From Bacteroidales bacterium (lineage in GTDB: Bacteria; Bacteroidota; Bacteroidia; Bacteroidales; F082), in the NCBI GenBank assembly GCA_016290215.1, contig JAEETH010000008.1, forward strand, positions 1 to 64,000: 64,000 nucleotides of DNA, in the 5' to 3' direction. The position numbers and the translations under genes are program-made. This document shows positions 41,236 through 50,092 of the stretch, piece after piece (positions within the stretch are counted from its first letter, which is position 1; each line of letters opens with the position of its first letter). A model generated the notes under the pieces. The model was not told the origin of the DNA and did not search any database. It saw nothing but the letters and a program-made list of their open reading frames with translations.

Positions 41236-43530
41236 TTATTTTTCGACGACGATTTTTTCGACGTGAATTCCTTGCTCTCCAGTAAGTTGAAGGAAGTAAA
41301 TGCCTTGGCTTAGTTGCTTGGCATCGATTTGCGTTTCATCGCTGAAACGACCCGAAAGAACGCGTTGCCCCAAGCTGTTGCATAACTGGTATTCCATCTC
41401 GCCTTGTGCCTTGATGGAGAAGCTGCCTTGGGTAGGATTGGGATAGATCAGTGGATGCTCTTCCGCTTCGTTAACTGATTGAGAATCATAGCAGCTGACA
41501 TGGGCTTCCCAGCCAAGCTCATTTACGCCTCGGTCGGAATGGAAGCGGAAGGTGAGTGCTCCTTGTGAATTGGAGGCAGTAACTGTGCCAGGACTATTGA
41601 TGCCATCGTATTTGCCAATGAGTGTTGCGTTCGTCGAACTGCCATCGTAAATATAGAGAAAGTCATATCCTTCTTCGGTGTTGAAAACAAGGAACTCAAC
41701 CCGAATCTTGTTGCCTTCAATACCAGGTTTGAAAGTCAGCGTGTAGTTTTTGTTGTTGTTGTAATTGTCGTCTGGCCCGCCATCGTCATAGAAATAAGCA
41801 TTGCATGTCTCGATGTTGCCACTGTGCATGTTGTAGGCTTCGTAGGGAAGGACATGAATGAAATCGTTGTGGGTCAGCGTTTCACTGTTGCCGTAAACGT
41901 CGGTAACGGTAAGTGTGACATCGAAGTCGCCGGATTCGTTGTAGACGATGCCAGTCGGGTTTTGTTGAGCGGAAGTGGCTGGGGTTCCGCCTTCGAATTC
42001 CCAACTCCATGAGGCAATTTCTCCGAATGAGTTGTCGGTGAAGTCGACACTTTGCCGCAAAGGGATTTCGGTGGCAGAGGCGTTGAAAAGAGGTATCATG
42101 CAATAGCCAGGCGAAAGTTGTATGTCCAAATGAAGTGTTTCCCCATCGGCAATGGTGACATCAACCAGTTTCGTGCAATAGCCTTCCTTGCTGATGGCGA
42201 AGGTGTAGTCGCCGCCTTTGATGGGACGGTAGAAATCGCCCAAAGCATGGGTGCTGACCTGTGAGCCGTGGTGGTCGTGTCCACAGACGGTTATCATAGC
42301 GCCACTGATGGGTTCTGAAGTAATGCTGTCGGTAACGATGCCTTGGACCCCTTTTGTGGCTTGCTCGATAAATGTCAACATGCTGTTGTGGTTGTAGTCC
42401 CAGAAGCTGGGTAGACGCGAGGCGGAAGGCGTTTTGTCGTTGGAACACTCGATGGTCACTTCACGGCATTGGGCATAATAGTTCATATAGTCTTGACGGC
42501 TACCCGTGATGGTGTACCAGATGTAGCCATTGATGATGCCATTTTCGGCATTTTGATGAGGCATGTTCATGTAATTATAGTCCCATTCGTGACACAGGTC
42601 GGCGTATTCGTGGCAGACTAATTTCCACCAAGCATCATCGGCATGTCGGGGCTGGTAAGTGTCCCAAGGATAGTTCAATACTTCCGCGCCGCCGTGATAG
42701 TTGGCACTCATCGTAAATAGGTGCTCTTGGGCTAAGTCCATCATCCATTGGCACTCGTCTTCATAATGGTCGGCGTCATCGGGATGCGGACCGTCATCGA
42801 AGTCGGGGAAATGGCGGTTTAGGTCGACATCGTTTCCATTGTTGCGTGTGGCACCTGAAACCGTGTGGTTACCGCTATGGTAGGTACCATCGGGGTTGGT
42901 GTTGGGGAAAATGAAGAGGTCTACGTTGTCCAAGATGTTTAGGATTCGGGCATCGTTGCTGGTGCAGAATTCGTCAATGAGGCGGAGCATGAGGATCATG
43001 CCAGTCACCTCGTCACCGTGCATGGTGGAAGTGTAAAGGAATTTCACCTTGCCATCGGGACTGCCATTGCCGAGACGGACGCCCATCATCTTTCTACCGC
43101 TGGCTAAAGTGCCTAATTCGAGGTAGGTGCAACGGTCAGGATGCTCAAAGGCAAAATCTTGCATCATGTCTTCGTATTGTTCGTAGGTGAGATACGAGTC
43201 CCAATCATAAGTGCCGCGCGATGCGTCGTACATGACGGGTGTCTCGCGCAACGAAGGCGGAGTCAACAATTTGAGTTGATAACCTTGTTGGATGAGTCGG
43301 TCGTACTCTTTTTGGTTGGCGTAGGCGATAACGGTTTTGCCATCGCTGCCGTCAACGGAGCAAATATCGCTGATGGCTTGAATGTCAGAGCTTTTCTGAA
43401 CGGTGAGCGAAAAATAATACTCGCCTCTTTCGCGCATAAGTTGCTCCAGTTCTTTTTGACTCTTTTGGGCGTAGATGCTGCCGCAAACGATGGCGGCTAG
43501 AAGAAGTAGAATATAGCGTAGCTTTTTCAT
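41236..43530 (-). CDS. Secreted M14 zinc carboxypeptidase with PKD, CUB and T9SS domains
   Basis: A 764-residue T9SS cargo enzyme. Signal peptide 1-21. The M14 domain at about 110-400 has zinc ligands in TMHGDEVTG (HxxE), a downstream ANYHGGAEV and the catalytic Glu near CREVTIECS. Next come a carboxypeptidase-regulatory-like domain (about 405-480: VQGIVTDSITSEPISGAMITVCGHDHHG), a PKD domain (about 500-560: ASWSWEFEGGTPATS) and a CUB-like domain (about 575-680, YDFLYIYDGSS). The type A sorting signal (IYPNPTQGSF ... LSQGIYFLQL) ends it. Likely a surface or secreted exopeptidase, working with the C10 protease on external protein. Confidence 0.9.
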   Translation of the reverse strand: MKKLRYILLLLAAIVCGSIYAQKSQKELEQLMRERGEYYFSLTVQKSSDIQAISDICSVDGSDGKTVIAYANQKEYDRLIQQGYQLKLLTPPSLRETPVMYDASRGTYDWDSYLTYEQYEDMMQDFAFEHPDRCTYLELGTLASGRKMMGVRLGNGSPDGKVKFLYTSTMHGDEVTGMILMLRLIDEFCTSNDARILNILDNVDLFIFPNTNPDGTYHSGNHTVSGATRNNGNDVDLNRHFPDFDDGPHPDDADHYEDECQWMMDLAQEHLFTMSANYHGGAEVLNYPWDTYQPRHADDAWWKLVCHEYADLCHEWDYNYMNMPHQNAENGIINGYIWYTITGSRQDYMNYYAQCREVTIECSNDKTPSASRLPSFWDYNHNSMLTFIEQATKGVQGIVTDSITSEPISGAMITVCGHDHHGSQVSTHALGDFYRPIKGGDYTFAISKEGYCTKLVDVTIADGETLHLDIQLSPGYCMIPLFNASATEIPLRQSVDFTDNSFGEIASWSWEFEGGTPATSAQQNPTGIVYNESGDFDVTLTVTDVYGNSETLTHNDFIHVLPYEAYNMHSGNIETCNAYFYDDGGPDDNYNNNKNYTLTFKPGIEGNKIRVEFLVFNTEEGYDFLYIYDGSSTNATLIGKYDGINSPGTVTASNSQGALTFRFHSDRGVNELGWEAHVSCYDSQSVNEAEEHPLIYPNPTQGSFSIKAQGEMEYQLCNSLGQRVLSGRFSDETQIDAKQLSQGIYFLQLTGEQGIHVEKIVVEK

Positions 43531-43552
43531 ATTGTAAATGTATTAGTGTTTT

Positions 43553-43624
43553 GGTCGGGCCTTCGACGGGCTCAGGTACCTTATTTTCTTCGTGAAATCT
43601 ATGATCCTTGAGTCTGTCAAAATG
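43553..43624. repeat. Foldback repeat family B, decayed copy
   Basis: One good arm (GGGCCTTCGACGGGCTCAGG, near 43557-43576) is followed about 35 bp on by a degraded inverse (CCTTGAGTCTGTCAAAATG). It lies upstream of the M14 carboxypeptidase. Confidence 0.5.
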
Positions 43625-43659
43625 CTGCGTATGCAACGTAGTTAAAAGCCGACTTTATA

Positions 43660-44547
43660 TTATAATTTTCTTAGTCGTTCCCATTCTTCGATAATGTCTG
43701 CCTCCACTTTTTCGTTTGCCTTTACCAAAGGGAGCCTTAACACGTTCTCGCACAGTCCCATGTGGCTCATCAGGCACTTGATGCCGGCAGGGTTGCCATC
43801 GGCAAAGATGAGTTGGTTCATCTTCAACATGGCATAATGAAGGCGTAACGCTTCGTCGGTACGCCCCTCTTTCATGGCGCGCATCATGCGACTGAAAGGC
43901 TTGGTGTAGGCATTGGCAGCCACCGAAATCACTCCTTGTGCGCCAAGGGCTATCAAAGGTTGGGTGATGCCATCGTCGCCCGAAAGCACATCGAAATCTG
44001 CGGGCTTGTCGCGCAATATCTCCATGATTTGCTGCAAGTTGCCTGAAGCTTCTTTCACGGCGATGATGTTGGGATGCTTGGCCAGATCAACGCAGGTAGC
44101 GGCTTGCAGGTTGACACCCACGCGCCCCGGCACATTGTAGACCACCGTGGGGACTGGGCAGGCATCGGCGATGGCTTCAAAATGGGCTTTCATGCCACGC
44201 TGATTGGGCTTGTTATAATAAGGTACAACGCTCAAAATGCCTTGAATGCCCGTGAAGTCTTGTGCTCTGACGGCATCGATGACGGCTTGTGTGTTGTTGC
44301 CGCCCATGCCGAGCAGAACAGGCAGACGATTGTTGTTGGCTTCAAGTATTGTGTTGATAACCAATTTCTTTTCTTCTGCTGTAAGGGTGGGAGCTTCAGA
44401 AGTCGTTCCCAAGACCACCAAGAAATCGGCGCCATTGTCGATGACATGGTTGACGATTTTGTCCAAGGCCTCAACGTCAACGGAATGGTCTTGCTTGAAA
44501 GGAGTAATAAGGGCAATGCCTGTGCCTTTAAATATGTTGTTTTTCAT
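43660..44547 (-). CDS. dapA: 4-hydroxy-tetrahydrodipicolinate synthase
   Basis: A 295-residue class I aldolase of lysine/diaminopimelate synthesis. GTTSEAPTLTAEEKK (pyruvate site), VVYNVPGRVGVNL with the conserved Tyr, and the Schiff-base Lys in IIAVKEASGN. No other dap gene is adjacent. Confidence 0.95.
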   Translation of the reverse strand: MKNNIFKGTGIALITPFKQDHSVDVEALDKIVNHVIDNGADFLVVLGTTSEAPTLTAEEKKLVINTILEANNNRLPVLLGMGGNNTQAVIDAVRAQDFTGIQGILSVVPYYNKPNQRGMKAHFEAIADACPVPTVVYNVPGRVGVNLQAATCVDLAKHPNIIAVKEASGNLQQIMEILRDKPADFDVLSGDDGITQPLIALGAQGVISVAANAYTKPFSRMMRAMKEGRTDEALRLHYAMLKMNQLIFADGNPAGIKCLMSHMGLCENVLRLPLVKANEKVEADIIEEWERLRKL

Positions 44548-44591
44548 TGATTTCGATAAATTTAATTCTTAATATGTCTCTCCGCCCCTTG

Positions 44592-44647
44592 TCCTTAGTC
44601 CTTCGTCTCTCGTTCCTCGTCTTTCGTCCCCCGTCCTCCGTCTTAAG
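44592..44647. repeat. Eight tandem pyrimidine-rich heptamers
   Basis: Period-7 units TCCTTAG, TCCTTCG, TCTCTCG, TTCCTCG, TCTTTCG, TCCCCCG, TCCTCCG, TCTTAAG fill the gap between dapA and the next gene, right up to the stop codon of the latter. Confidence 0.75.
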
Positions 44648-45193
44648 TTATTGTTGCGGCCCCACCAAAGCTTTCAGGTAGTTGTGCAAGACGTGGATGT
44701 TGGAAACAGGGTCGGTGCTTCTCGGGTTATCAATGACTAAATCATAGATTTCCACATTCTTGCTCTGCTGAAAGCTGATTCTGAAATCTGATTTCGGCAG
44801 GGTGCAAAGATAGTCGCTGATTTCAGGAGTCTTGCCGGCCATGTTGATTATCATTGTGCTGTAAGGCAGCTTCTTAAGGAATTCGTGCTTGTCAGGTTTC
44901 AGCACGCTCATGAACCCGAAGTCCTTGGGTGTAATCTCGCAGTAGAGGTCACTTTGCAATATGGTCTCCGACATCTGGTTGCAGAGAATGATGAAGCCGC
45001 AACGTCCGGCACCAAAGAGGGCTTTCACGCTGCTTTCAATGTTCTTATGTATGCTCTTGTCGTGCTCGTCGAGGATGACCAATACCGAGGTAACTCGTTG
45101 AAGATTGGGCATTTTGGCTGCCGTCTTTTCGGCGAGAAACTGCTCGAAGGCACGCGATAAGGCTCTGTTTCTGAGATAAGAAGAGATTTTCAT
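44648..45193 (-). CDS. DUF6913-like conserved hypothetical protein
   Basis: A 181-residue cytoplasmic protein, MKISSYLRNRALSRAFEQFLAEK..., with ILDEHDKSIHKNIESSVKALFGAGRC, ITPKDFGFMSVLKPD and YSTMIINMAGKTPEISDYLCTLPKSDFRI. The pattern fits a Bacteroidota-specific family often found beside dapA. Function unknown. The start at 45193 is 4 nt after a -7 box, so the mRNA is probably leaderless. Confidence 0.65.
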   Translation of the reverse strand: MKISSYLRNRALSRAFEQFLAEKTAAKMPNLQRVTSVLVILDEHDKSIHKNIESSVKALFGAGRCGFIILCNQMSETILQSDLYCEITPKDFGFMSVLKPDKHEFLKKLPYSTMIINMAGKTPEISDYLCTLPKSDFRISFQQSKNVEIYDLVIDNPRSTDPVSNIHVLHNYLKALVGPQQ

Positions 45194-45197
45194 GCCG

Positions 45198-45205
45198 CAA
45201 ATGTA
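45198..45205 (-). promoter_or_regulatory. -7 box of the DUF6913-like gene
   Basis: TACATTTG on the minus strand with only CGGC between it and the ATG, the same geometry as the GH13 gene at 9543. Confidence 0.5.
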
Positions 45206-45303
45206 GGGAAATTCTATGAAATGGAATAGTATTTTGCCTAAAATCGCTAAATTTGCAGTCGTATTCTCTTGGCGCATTTCTGATGCATGCGAAAGGTAAA
45301 AAT

Positions 45304-46065
45304 ATGATTGTTACAGTATTAGGAAGCGGAACTTCGCAAGGCGTGCCTGTTATCGGCTGCAATTGTCCCGTTTGCAAGTCGAATGACCCGCGCGACAAAC
45401 GACTCCGCACCTCCATTTTGATTCAGACCGACGAGGTCACGGTGGCCGTGGATGCCGGTCCCGACTTCCGCCAGCAGATGTTGCGCGAAAACGTCACCAA
45501 GCTTGATGCAGTGATTATTTCACATGAGCATAAGGACCATATCGGAGGTCTTGACGACTTGCGTCCGTTTATTTTCAAGCAGGAAAAGCCCATGACGCTT
45601 TATGTGGCCGACACGGCACTGCCCGAAATCAAGCGCGAGTATTCCTATGCCTTCGACGAGCATCCTTATCCCGGCGCCCCGACCTACGACATCCGCCGCC
45701 TCGACGAGACGCCGTTCGACTTCGGCGACTTGCACATTGTCCCGATAAAGCTGAAGCATTTCACGCTGACTTGCTATGCCTTCCGTATCGGCAACTTCGC
45801 ATACGTCACCGACCTGAGCGAGATTTCCGAGGAAGCGATTGAAAAACTACAGGGCGTTGAATACCTGATTATTGAGGCATTACAAAAGAAGAAGCACTAT
45901 TCGCATCTCACCTTGGACGAGGCGATTGAAATATCAAGAAAGGTAGGAGCGAAGAAAACTTGGTTCACGCATTGCAGCCACAGCATGGGTCTCGCTGCTG
46001 ACGTCAACCGCGAGCTCCCTGAAGGCATGATGCTTGCTTATGACGGACTGAAAATAAAGATATAG
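45304..46065 (+). CDS. PhnP-like metallo-beta-lactamase-fold hydrolase
   Basis: A 253-residue enzyme. The start MIVTVLGSGTSQGVPVIGCNCPVC includes the PhnP/LipB-type zinc-finger-like Cys group; the metal motif is SHEHKDHIGG and later ligands are in YVTDLSEI and HCSHSMG. This group includes cyclic phosphodiesterases and lipoyl-linked proteins; the precise substrate is unknown. A -7 box TAAATTTG lies at 45248-45255. The longer frame from 45253 overlaps that box. Confidence 0.85.
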   Translation: MIVTVLGSGTSQGVPVIGCNCPVCKSNDPRDKRLRTSILIQTDEVTVAVDAGPDFRQQMLRENVTKLDAVIISHEHKDHIGGLDDLRPFIFKQEKPMTLYVADTALPEIKREYSYAFDEHPYPGAPTYDIRRLDETPFDFGDLHIVPIKLKHFTLTCYAFRIGNFAYVTDLSEISEEAIEKLQGVEYLIIEALQKKKHYSHLTLDEAIEISRKVGAKKTWFTHCSHSMGLAADVNRELPEGMMLAYDGLKIKI

Positions 46066-46133
46066 CTATCAGCCATCAGCAGTCAGCTATCAGCTCCGAT
46101 TTAACCTAGCTGAAAGCTGACGGCTGACAGCCA
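46064..46133. repeat. Foldback repeat of TCAGC words
   Basis: GCTATCAGCCATCAGC (from 46064) has its near-inverse at GCTGACGGCTGACAGC (to about 46132). It sits just after the hydrolase stop and may work as a terminator. TCAGC recurs seven times. Confidence 0.5.
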
Positions 46134-46172
46134 AACAATTCAACGATTAAACAAATAAACAATTCAACAATA

Positions 46173-46652
46173 ATGAAATCCACCTATTCCCAAAGATTAA
46201 TCAAACTCGCCGACCTCAACCACCACCAAACCTTCTTTGCAGGTCGTTGCTCCGAGTACTTTTTAGAGAGTTCCTATTTTGCTGTGGCGCAGTATGTTGA
46301 TACTAAGGATACAGTTCTTCTCGTCCTCCACGGCATCGACTTCAAGTTCCCGATTTTCGCGGGCGACATCGTCACCTTCGAGAGCAAAGTCATTTCCGTG
46401 GGTCGCAGCACACTGACCGTTTACACGAAAATGTACCGCAGCCGCGAACCCGAAAAAATTGCCGCTGACGGCTTCGCCACCTTCTCCTATTTGGACGAAA
46501 ACCACCATTCCCGCCCGCACGGCATCACGCTTGAGCTGGAGACCGACGAGGAAAAATTCTTGCAGCAGCAGGCACTTGAAGTAATGGAAGATTCGAAAAG
46601 GAGGGCTCTCGCAATGAATTCCGCTGAGAAAAAGAGAAAGGACACACTTTAA
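46173..46652 (+). CDS. Acyl-CoA thioesterase, hotdog fold
   Basis: A 159-residue protein with YSQRLIKLADLNHHQTFFAGRCSEYF, a hotdog start with the loop normally carrying the catalytic Asp/Asn, FPIFAGDIVTFESKVISVGRSTLTV and a lysine-rich tail. Likely hydrolyses acyl-CoA in the cytoplasm; the substrate range is not known. No operon partner. Confidence 0.75.
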   Translation: MKSTYSQRLIKLADLNHHQTFFAGRCSEYFLESSYFAVAQYVDTKDTVLLVLHGIDFKFPIFAGDIVTFESKVISVGRSTLTVYTKMYRSREPEKIAADGFATFSYLDENHHSRPHGITLELETDEEKFLQQQALEVMEDSKRRALAMNSAEKKRKDTL

Positions 46653-46818
46653 GATGTTATGAATGAAAGTGATAATATTATTATTAAGTAACTTTCCATA
46701 ATTAAGATAACATATCTTTTTGACTTCGGAACTCGGGACTCCGGGACAAGTCAATATCGCCTATTCTCACAGTCTCGTAGTCTCGTGTTTTTTATGTAAA
46801 CTAAATTTGCTCATCCAC

Positions 46819-47934
46819 TTATCCAAATAAATCCAACTTTTTGCAAATTCTTTTTAATTTCTTGACACACTTTGTGTTTTTCAAATACACGAGAAAACTA
46901 TTTAGCGGAAATCTTCCATATTCAATTTCTGGGGCGAATCTCTTCAAATTTTTCCCACAATACAGAAAAAATGGTCCGTCCCATGGGCAATCCTTGTCAA
47001 CGGCAACTGATTTATGTGAGTCTATTATAGTGACTTGTAGTCTCTTTATCTCATTTATTGGTAACTGAAATTCATTAACCCAATGGGCTTTTCTAATCAA
47101 AACCAGTTTTGTTCCTTCATTTAGAAAAAGGCTATTGTGTGAAATCGAACCTTCCGTGGTGGCCAACACTTTACAATGCCTTAAAACATAAATTAATTCG
47201 TCCAATTCCAATTTTTCAGGAGAAATAACATGATAACCCATTTTTTGAAATGCATCTTCAATGCTTTTCTCACCATAATCTTTGTTCCCCCAATTTGTTC
47301 TTGAAAAATAAATCTTTTCATGTATTGGAATTTCCAATTTAGGAGTAGGGATGACCGAATTGTCGTATAACCGAGCAAATTCTTTTGTGTAGTATCTTTC
47401 CTCTTTGATAGCAATAAAAGATTCGTCAGCTAGATACACTCTTTTATATCTTGTAGGTTTCTCAATTCTAATGACGTTCCGTGTGTTTACGCCCCATTTC
47501 CTCAACAACTTCCACATATTATGACTCTCACAAAGAGTTTCGCTCCAAATTTGACTATACACCCATTTGTGCTTTTTTAAGTAATCATATTCGGGATGAG
47601 AAAGAAACCATAGATGTTTAAGATTATCCGTCAAACAATGTCCCCAAACATCTAGCCACATCCCAATATATACCACCTCTTCATCTGAATTGACAACGTC
47701 AGTCTCATCAAACTCATATACTCCATTAGTATCTTTAAGATAAGGTGATTGCGCTAACAATTTCCCATTAGATAAAACTCCACCACGAGCCGCATTGTCT
47801 CCAGGAAGAATAATAGCATTTGCAATTGCATTAACATGTAAATCTACATCGCAAATATGCTTTCGTCCACATTTAGTCTTAGTTTCCTTTTCGCATTTCT
47901 TATCTATATAAAAACTATAAGATACTTCTTTCAT
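46819..47934 (-). CDS. GT61-family glycosyltransferase
   Basis: A 371-residue protein, DUF563/GT61 type: GMWLDVWGHCLTDNLKHLWFL in the N-terminal half and KIYFSRTNWGNKDYGEKS, GYHVISPEKLELDELIYVL, LATTEGSISHNSLF, IDSHKSVAVDKDCPWDGPFF in the C-terminal half. It is a clear relative of the gene at 59464 in the polysaccharide locus (same VISPEKL, ATEGSxxH, SHKSV, PWxGPF blocks) but stands alone and is AT-rich against its neighbours, suggesting acquisition. The start at 47934 was chosen over 47985 since the extra N-terminus is low-complexity and Cys-rich. Confidence 0.75.
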   Translation of the reverse strand: MKEVSYSFYIDKKCEKETKTKCGRKHICDVDLHVNAIANAIILPGDNAARGGVLSNGKLLAQSPYLKDTNGVYEFDETDVVNSDEEVVYIGMWLDVWGHCLTDNLKHLWFLSHPEYDYLKKHKWVYSQIWSETLCESHNMWKLLRKWGVNTRNVIRIEKPTRYKRVYLADESFIAIKEERYYTKEFARLYDNSVIPTPKLEIPIHEKIYFSRTNWGNKDYGEKSIEDAFQKMGYHVISPEKLELDELIYVLRHCKVLATTEGSISHNSLFLNEGTKLVLIRKAHWVNEFQLPINEIKRLQVTIIDSHKSVAVDKDCPWDGPFFLYCGKNLKRFAPEIEYGRFPLNSFLVYLKNTKCVKKLKRICKKLDLFG

Positions 47935-48370
47935 ATTTCCATGTTTTAAACTGTTTCTGCAACAAAACATTGCAATAAAGTGCAAAGGTAAACATTTTAT
48001 CGAATATACTATACTCTGCCAGTATATTTCCTTGCTTTATGAGGCAAGAATCCTCAAAACTAGCCGCGAGATAGGCGGCGAATGCTATGTGAAATACTTC
48101 GATGTATGGCAGAACATAGTCATGATTCTCTGGTCATTGAGTGCTTCGACTCTCTGCATGAGATTATGGTGTCTCTTTTGGCCGAGGCTCATCGAGCGCA
48201 AGTGGAACTTCTCGGAACAAGTTGCATAATGTGATGTGTTTCCTTGAGATTTGTTTGTTGCCAATTATTTGGAAAAGAAAGGCATAGATGCCGAATTGGT
48301 TGTCAGATGAATAGGTTTTGTTAGAAATTCCAATTCTAAGACGTTCGTCACGGAAATCGCCAAGCAATTG
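47935..48370. other. Gap of about 430 bp with possible gene debris
   Basis: No convincing gene. A 67-codon minus-strand frame with a TTG head (48164-48367, containing DERLRIGISNKTYSSDNQFGIYAFLFQIIGN) begins 4 bp after the HD-protein stop. A plus-strand frame reads FDSLHEIMVSLLAEAHRAQVELLG. Both look like protein but are short and I do not recognise them; a degraded gene is the best reading. Confidence 0.35.
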
Positions 48371-49609
48371 TTAGTTACCCTCCAACTCCTTCGGATAGCA
48401 AATGAAATGCTTCACCACGGGCTGTGAGAGCACCGAGATGTTCAGCTGGTCGGAGGCTTCGCTGATGTCTTTCATCGTGCCGTCCTTGTATAAGATGTTG
48501 ATAGCCGGCTTCTTGGGATGGTAGGCGTGGTTCGATGAAACACCCTGCAACAACGCGAAATCCGCTTCCTCTTTGGTCCAGCCGTAATACTCCGCAATCT
48601 TATTTCTTATACCCTCGATATAATTCGAGTCAAATTCTGAGTCACGCATCTCGATTCTGAACAAATGTCTGTCCGTCAGCCGCCTGCATAGTTCAGAAAG
48701 GACGCGATCCTCGTCGTCGCACCAAACTTTCACTGCCGTCATCACGTCGAAGTCGTCGAGCTGGCAGAACTTGTCCAAGACGAAGTCGGGGTTGCCGTCT
48801 TCGAAGGGATGTTGGTGTTTCAGGAAGAACGACAGGGCTGGGGTGGCAAACAGGTCACGCTCCTGGCTGAGCATCTTGGCCCTCTTCAGGATGTTGCGCA
48901 GCATGTACTCGGCACTCAGCACCGCCTTGTGCATATACACCTGCCAATACATGATGCGGCGCGCCACGATGAAACTTTCCACGGAATAGATGCCTTTGGC
49001 CTCGATGGCGAGTTCGTTGCCGACTACTTCCATCATCTCCAACAAACGCTCGGCATTCACGCTGCCCTCGGCTACGCCGGTGAAGAAGCTGTCGCGCTTC
49101 AGGTAGTCGATGCGGTCGACGTCCAACTGGCTGGAAATGAGTTTGGTGAGGAAGCCTTTTTCATATTCTCCCTTGAACATTTGGGTGGCCATGTCGAGTC
49201 GCCCGCCATGGATTTTGTTGAGCTTCTGCATTACCATCAGCGAGAGTTCCTCGTGCGAGATGCCTTGCACTATGCTATTCTCCAAGGTGTGCGAAAACGG
49301 CCCGTGACCGCTGTCGTGGAGCAGGATGGCCAACGAGGCGGCTTCAAACTCCTCATCCGTAACTTCATAGCCCTTGCCTCGCAGTAGCTGAATGGCACGC
49401 CGCATGAGGTGCATGGTGCCGAGGCTGTGGGCGAAACGCGTGTGGTTGGCACCCGGATACACCAAGTTGGTCATGCTGACTTGCTTGATGCGTCTAAGGC
49501 GCTGGAAATAAGGGTGTTCGATGATGTCGAAATGCAACTCGTCGGGGATGCTGACGAAGCCATAGATAGGGTCGTTGAAGATTTTCTTTTTGTTGGAGGA
49601 ATTGGCCAT
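48371..49609 (-). CDS. HD-domain phosphohydrolase (dNTPase/SAMHD1-like)
   Basis: A 412-residue protein. FNDPIYGFVSIPDELHFDIIEHPYFQRLRRIKQ starts the domain, metal ligands are in HTRFAHSLGTM and ILLHDSGHGPFSHTLE, and a distal Asp is in QLDVDRIDYLKRDSF. It should hydrolyse a nucleotide or nucleotide derivative. A minus-strand -7 box TACCTTTG is at 49628-49635; the frame is open upstream to 49801 but that part overlaps the repeat cluster and the promoter. Confidence 0.85.
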   Translation of the reverse strand: MANSSNKKKIFNDPIYGFVSIPDELHFDIIEHPYFQRLRRIKQVSMTNLVYPGANHTRFAHSLGTMHLMRRAIQLLRGKGYEVTDEEFEAASLAILLHDSGHGPFSHTLENSIVQGISHEELSLMVMQKLNKIHGGRLDMATQMFKGEYEKGFLTKLISSQLDVDRIDYLKRDSFFTGVAEGSVNAERLLEMMEVVGNELAIEAKGIYSVESFIVARRIMYWQVYMHKAVLSAEYMLRNILKRAKMLSQERDLFATPALSFFLKHQHPFEDGNPDFVLDKFCQLDDFDVMTAVKVWCDDEDRVLSELCRRLTDRHLFRIEMRDSEFDSNYIEGIRNKIAEYYGWTKEEADFALLQGVSSNHAYHPKKPAINILYKDGTMKDISEASDQLNISVLSQPVVKHFICYPKELEGN

Positions 49610-49672
49610 GTAGAGCGAAATTTGCCGCAAAGGTAATGCTTTTTTCGTAAAGTATGACGCCTTAGGGTTGCA

Positions 49673-49742
49673 GGCCTCAACAGGTATGTCATCCCCAGGA
49701 AGGCTGGTGGGCAAAGGCAAGGGATCTATAGCTGTTGAGGCC
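49673..49742. repeat. Foldback element family A, copy 1
   Basis: Arms GGCCTCAACAG (49673-49683) and CTGTTGAGGCC (49732-49742) are exact inverses. The core reads GTATGTCATCCCC ... GGGATCTATAG. Outer CCTTAG / CTAAGG extend the pairing. Confidence 0.85.
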
Positions 49743-49769
49743 GTCATGCTAAGGTTATTCCCCTTTGCG

Positions 49770-49829
49770 CAGCCTCCCATAAGATTCCCGCTCACGCACA
49801 CGCCTGCGTTGGAATGACATGGGAGGCTG
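49770..49829. repeat. Foldback element family A, copy 2
   Basis: Arms CAGCCTCCCAT (49770-49780) and ATGGGAGGCTG (49819-49829) are exact inverses but unrelated to the arms of copy 1. The core is AAGATTCCCGC ... GGAATGAC, inverse orientation to copy 1. Confidence 0.85.
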
Positions 49830-49857
49830 GTATCGACCTCTTATTACAGTTGTTGCA

Positions 49858-49927
49858 GGCCTCAACAGGTATGTCATCCCCAGGCAGGCTGGTGGGTAAA
49901 GGCATGGGATCTATAGCTGTTGAGGCC
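49858..49927. repeat. Foldback element family A, copy 3
   Basis: Same arms as copy 1: GGCCTCAACAG (49858-49868) and CTGTTGAGGCC (49917-49927), with a core differing at a few bases. Outer ACCTC / GAGGT replace the outer pair of copy 1. Confidence 0.85.
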
Positions 49928-49960
49928 GTCATCTTGAGGTTTTTACCTTTTGCACCGTAT

Positions 49961-50007
49961 CCCATAGATTCCCGCTTACCCACTTGCCTACGCAGGAATG
50001 ACATGGG
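49961..50007. repeat. Foldback element family A, copy 4 (short arms)
   Basis: CCCATAGATTCCCG ... GCAGGAATGACATGGG (49961-50007). Only CCCAT / ATGGG pair well next to the core. Confidence 0.65.
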
Positions 50008-50057
50008 CGGCTGGTTTTGACCTCTCAAAAAAGTTCATCCTTTCAAAACAAATTGCT

Positions 50058-50065
50058 TATTTTTG
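50058..50065 (+). promoter_or_regulatory. -7 box of the PorX-like gene
   Basis: TATTTTTG 27 bp before the ATG. No TTG at good spacing. Confidence 0.5.
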
Positions 50066-50092
50066 CGTTACCTCCATATAAACACACAAACT

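Noticed and set aside
49610-49801. 64-residue N-terminal extension of the HD protein
   Set aside because: Encoded by promoter and repeat element sequence; the HD domain family starts at MANSSNKKKIF.
49673-50007. Possible CRISPR array
   Set aside because: Repeats are palindromic, alternate in orientation, have unequal spacing and no unique spacers or cas genes nearby.
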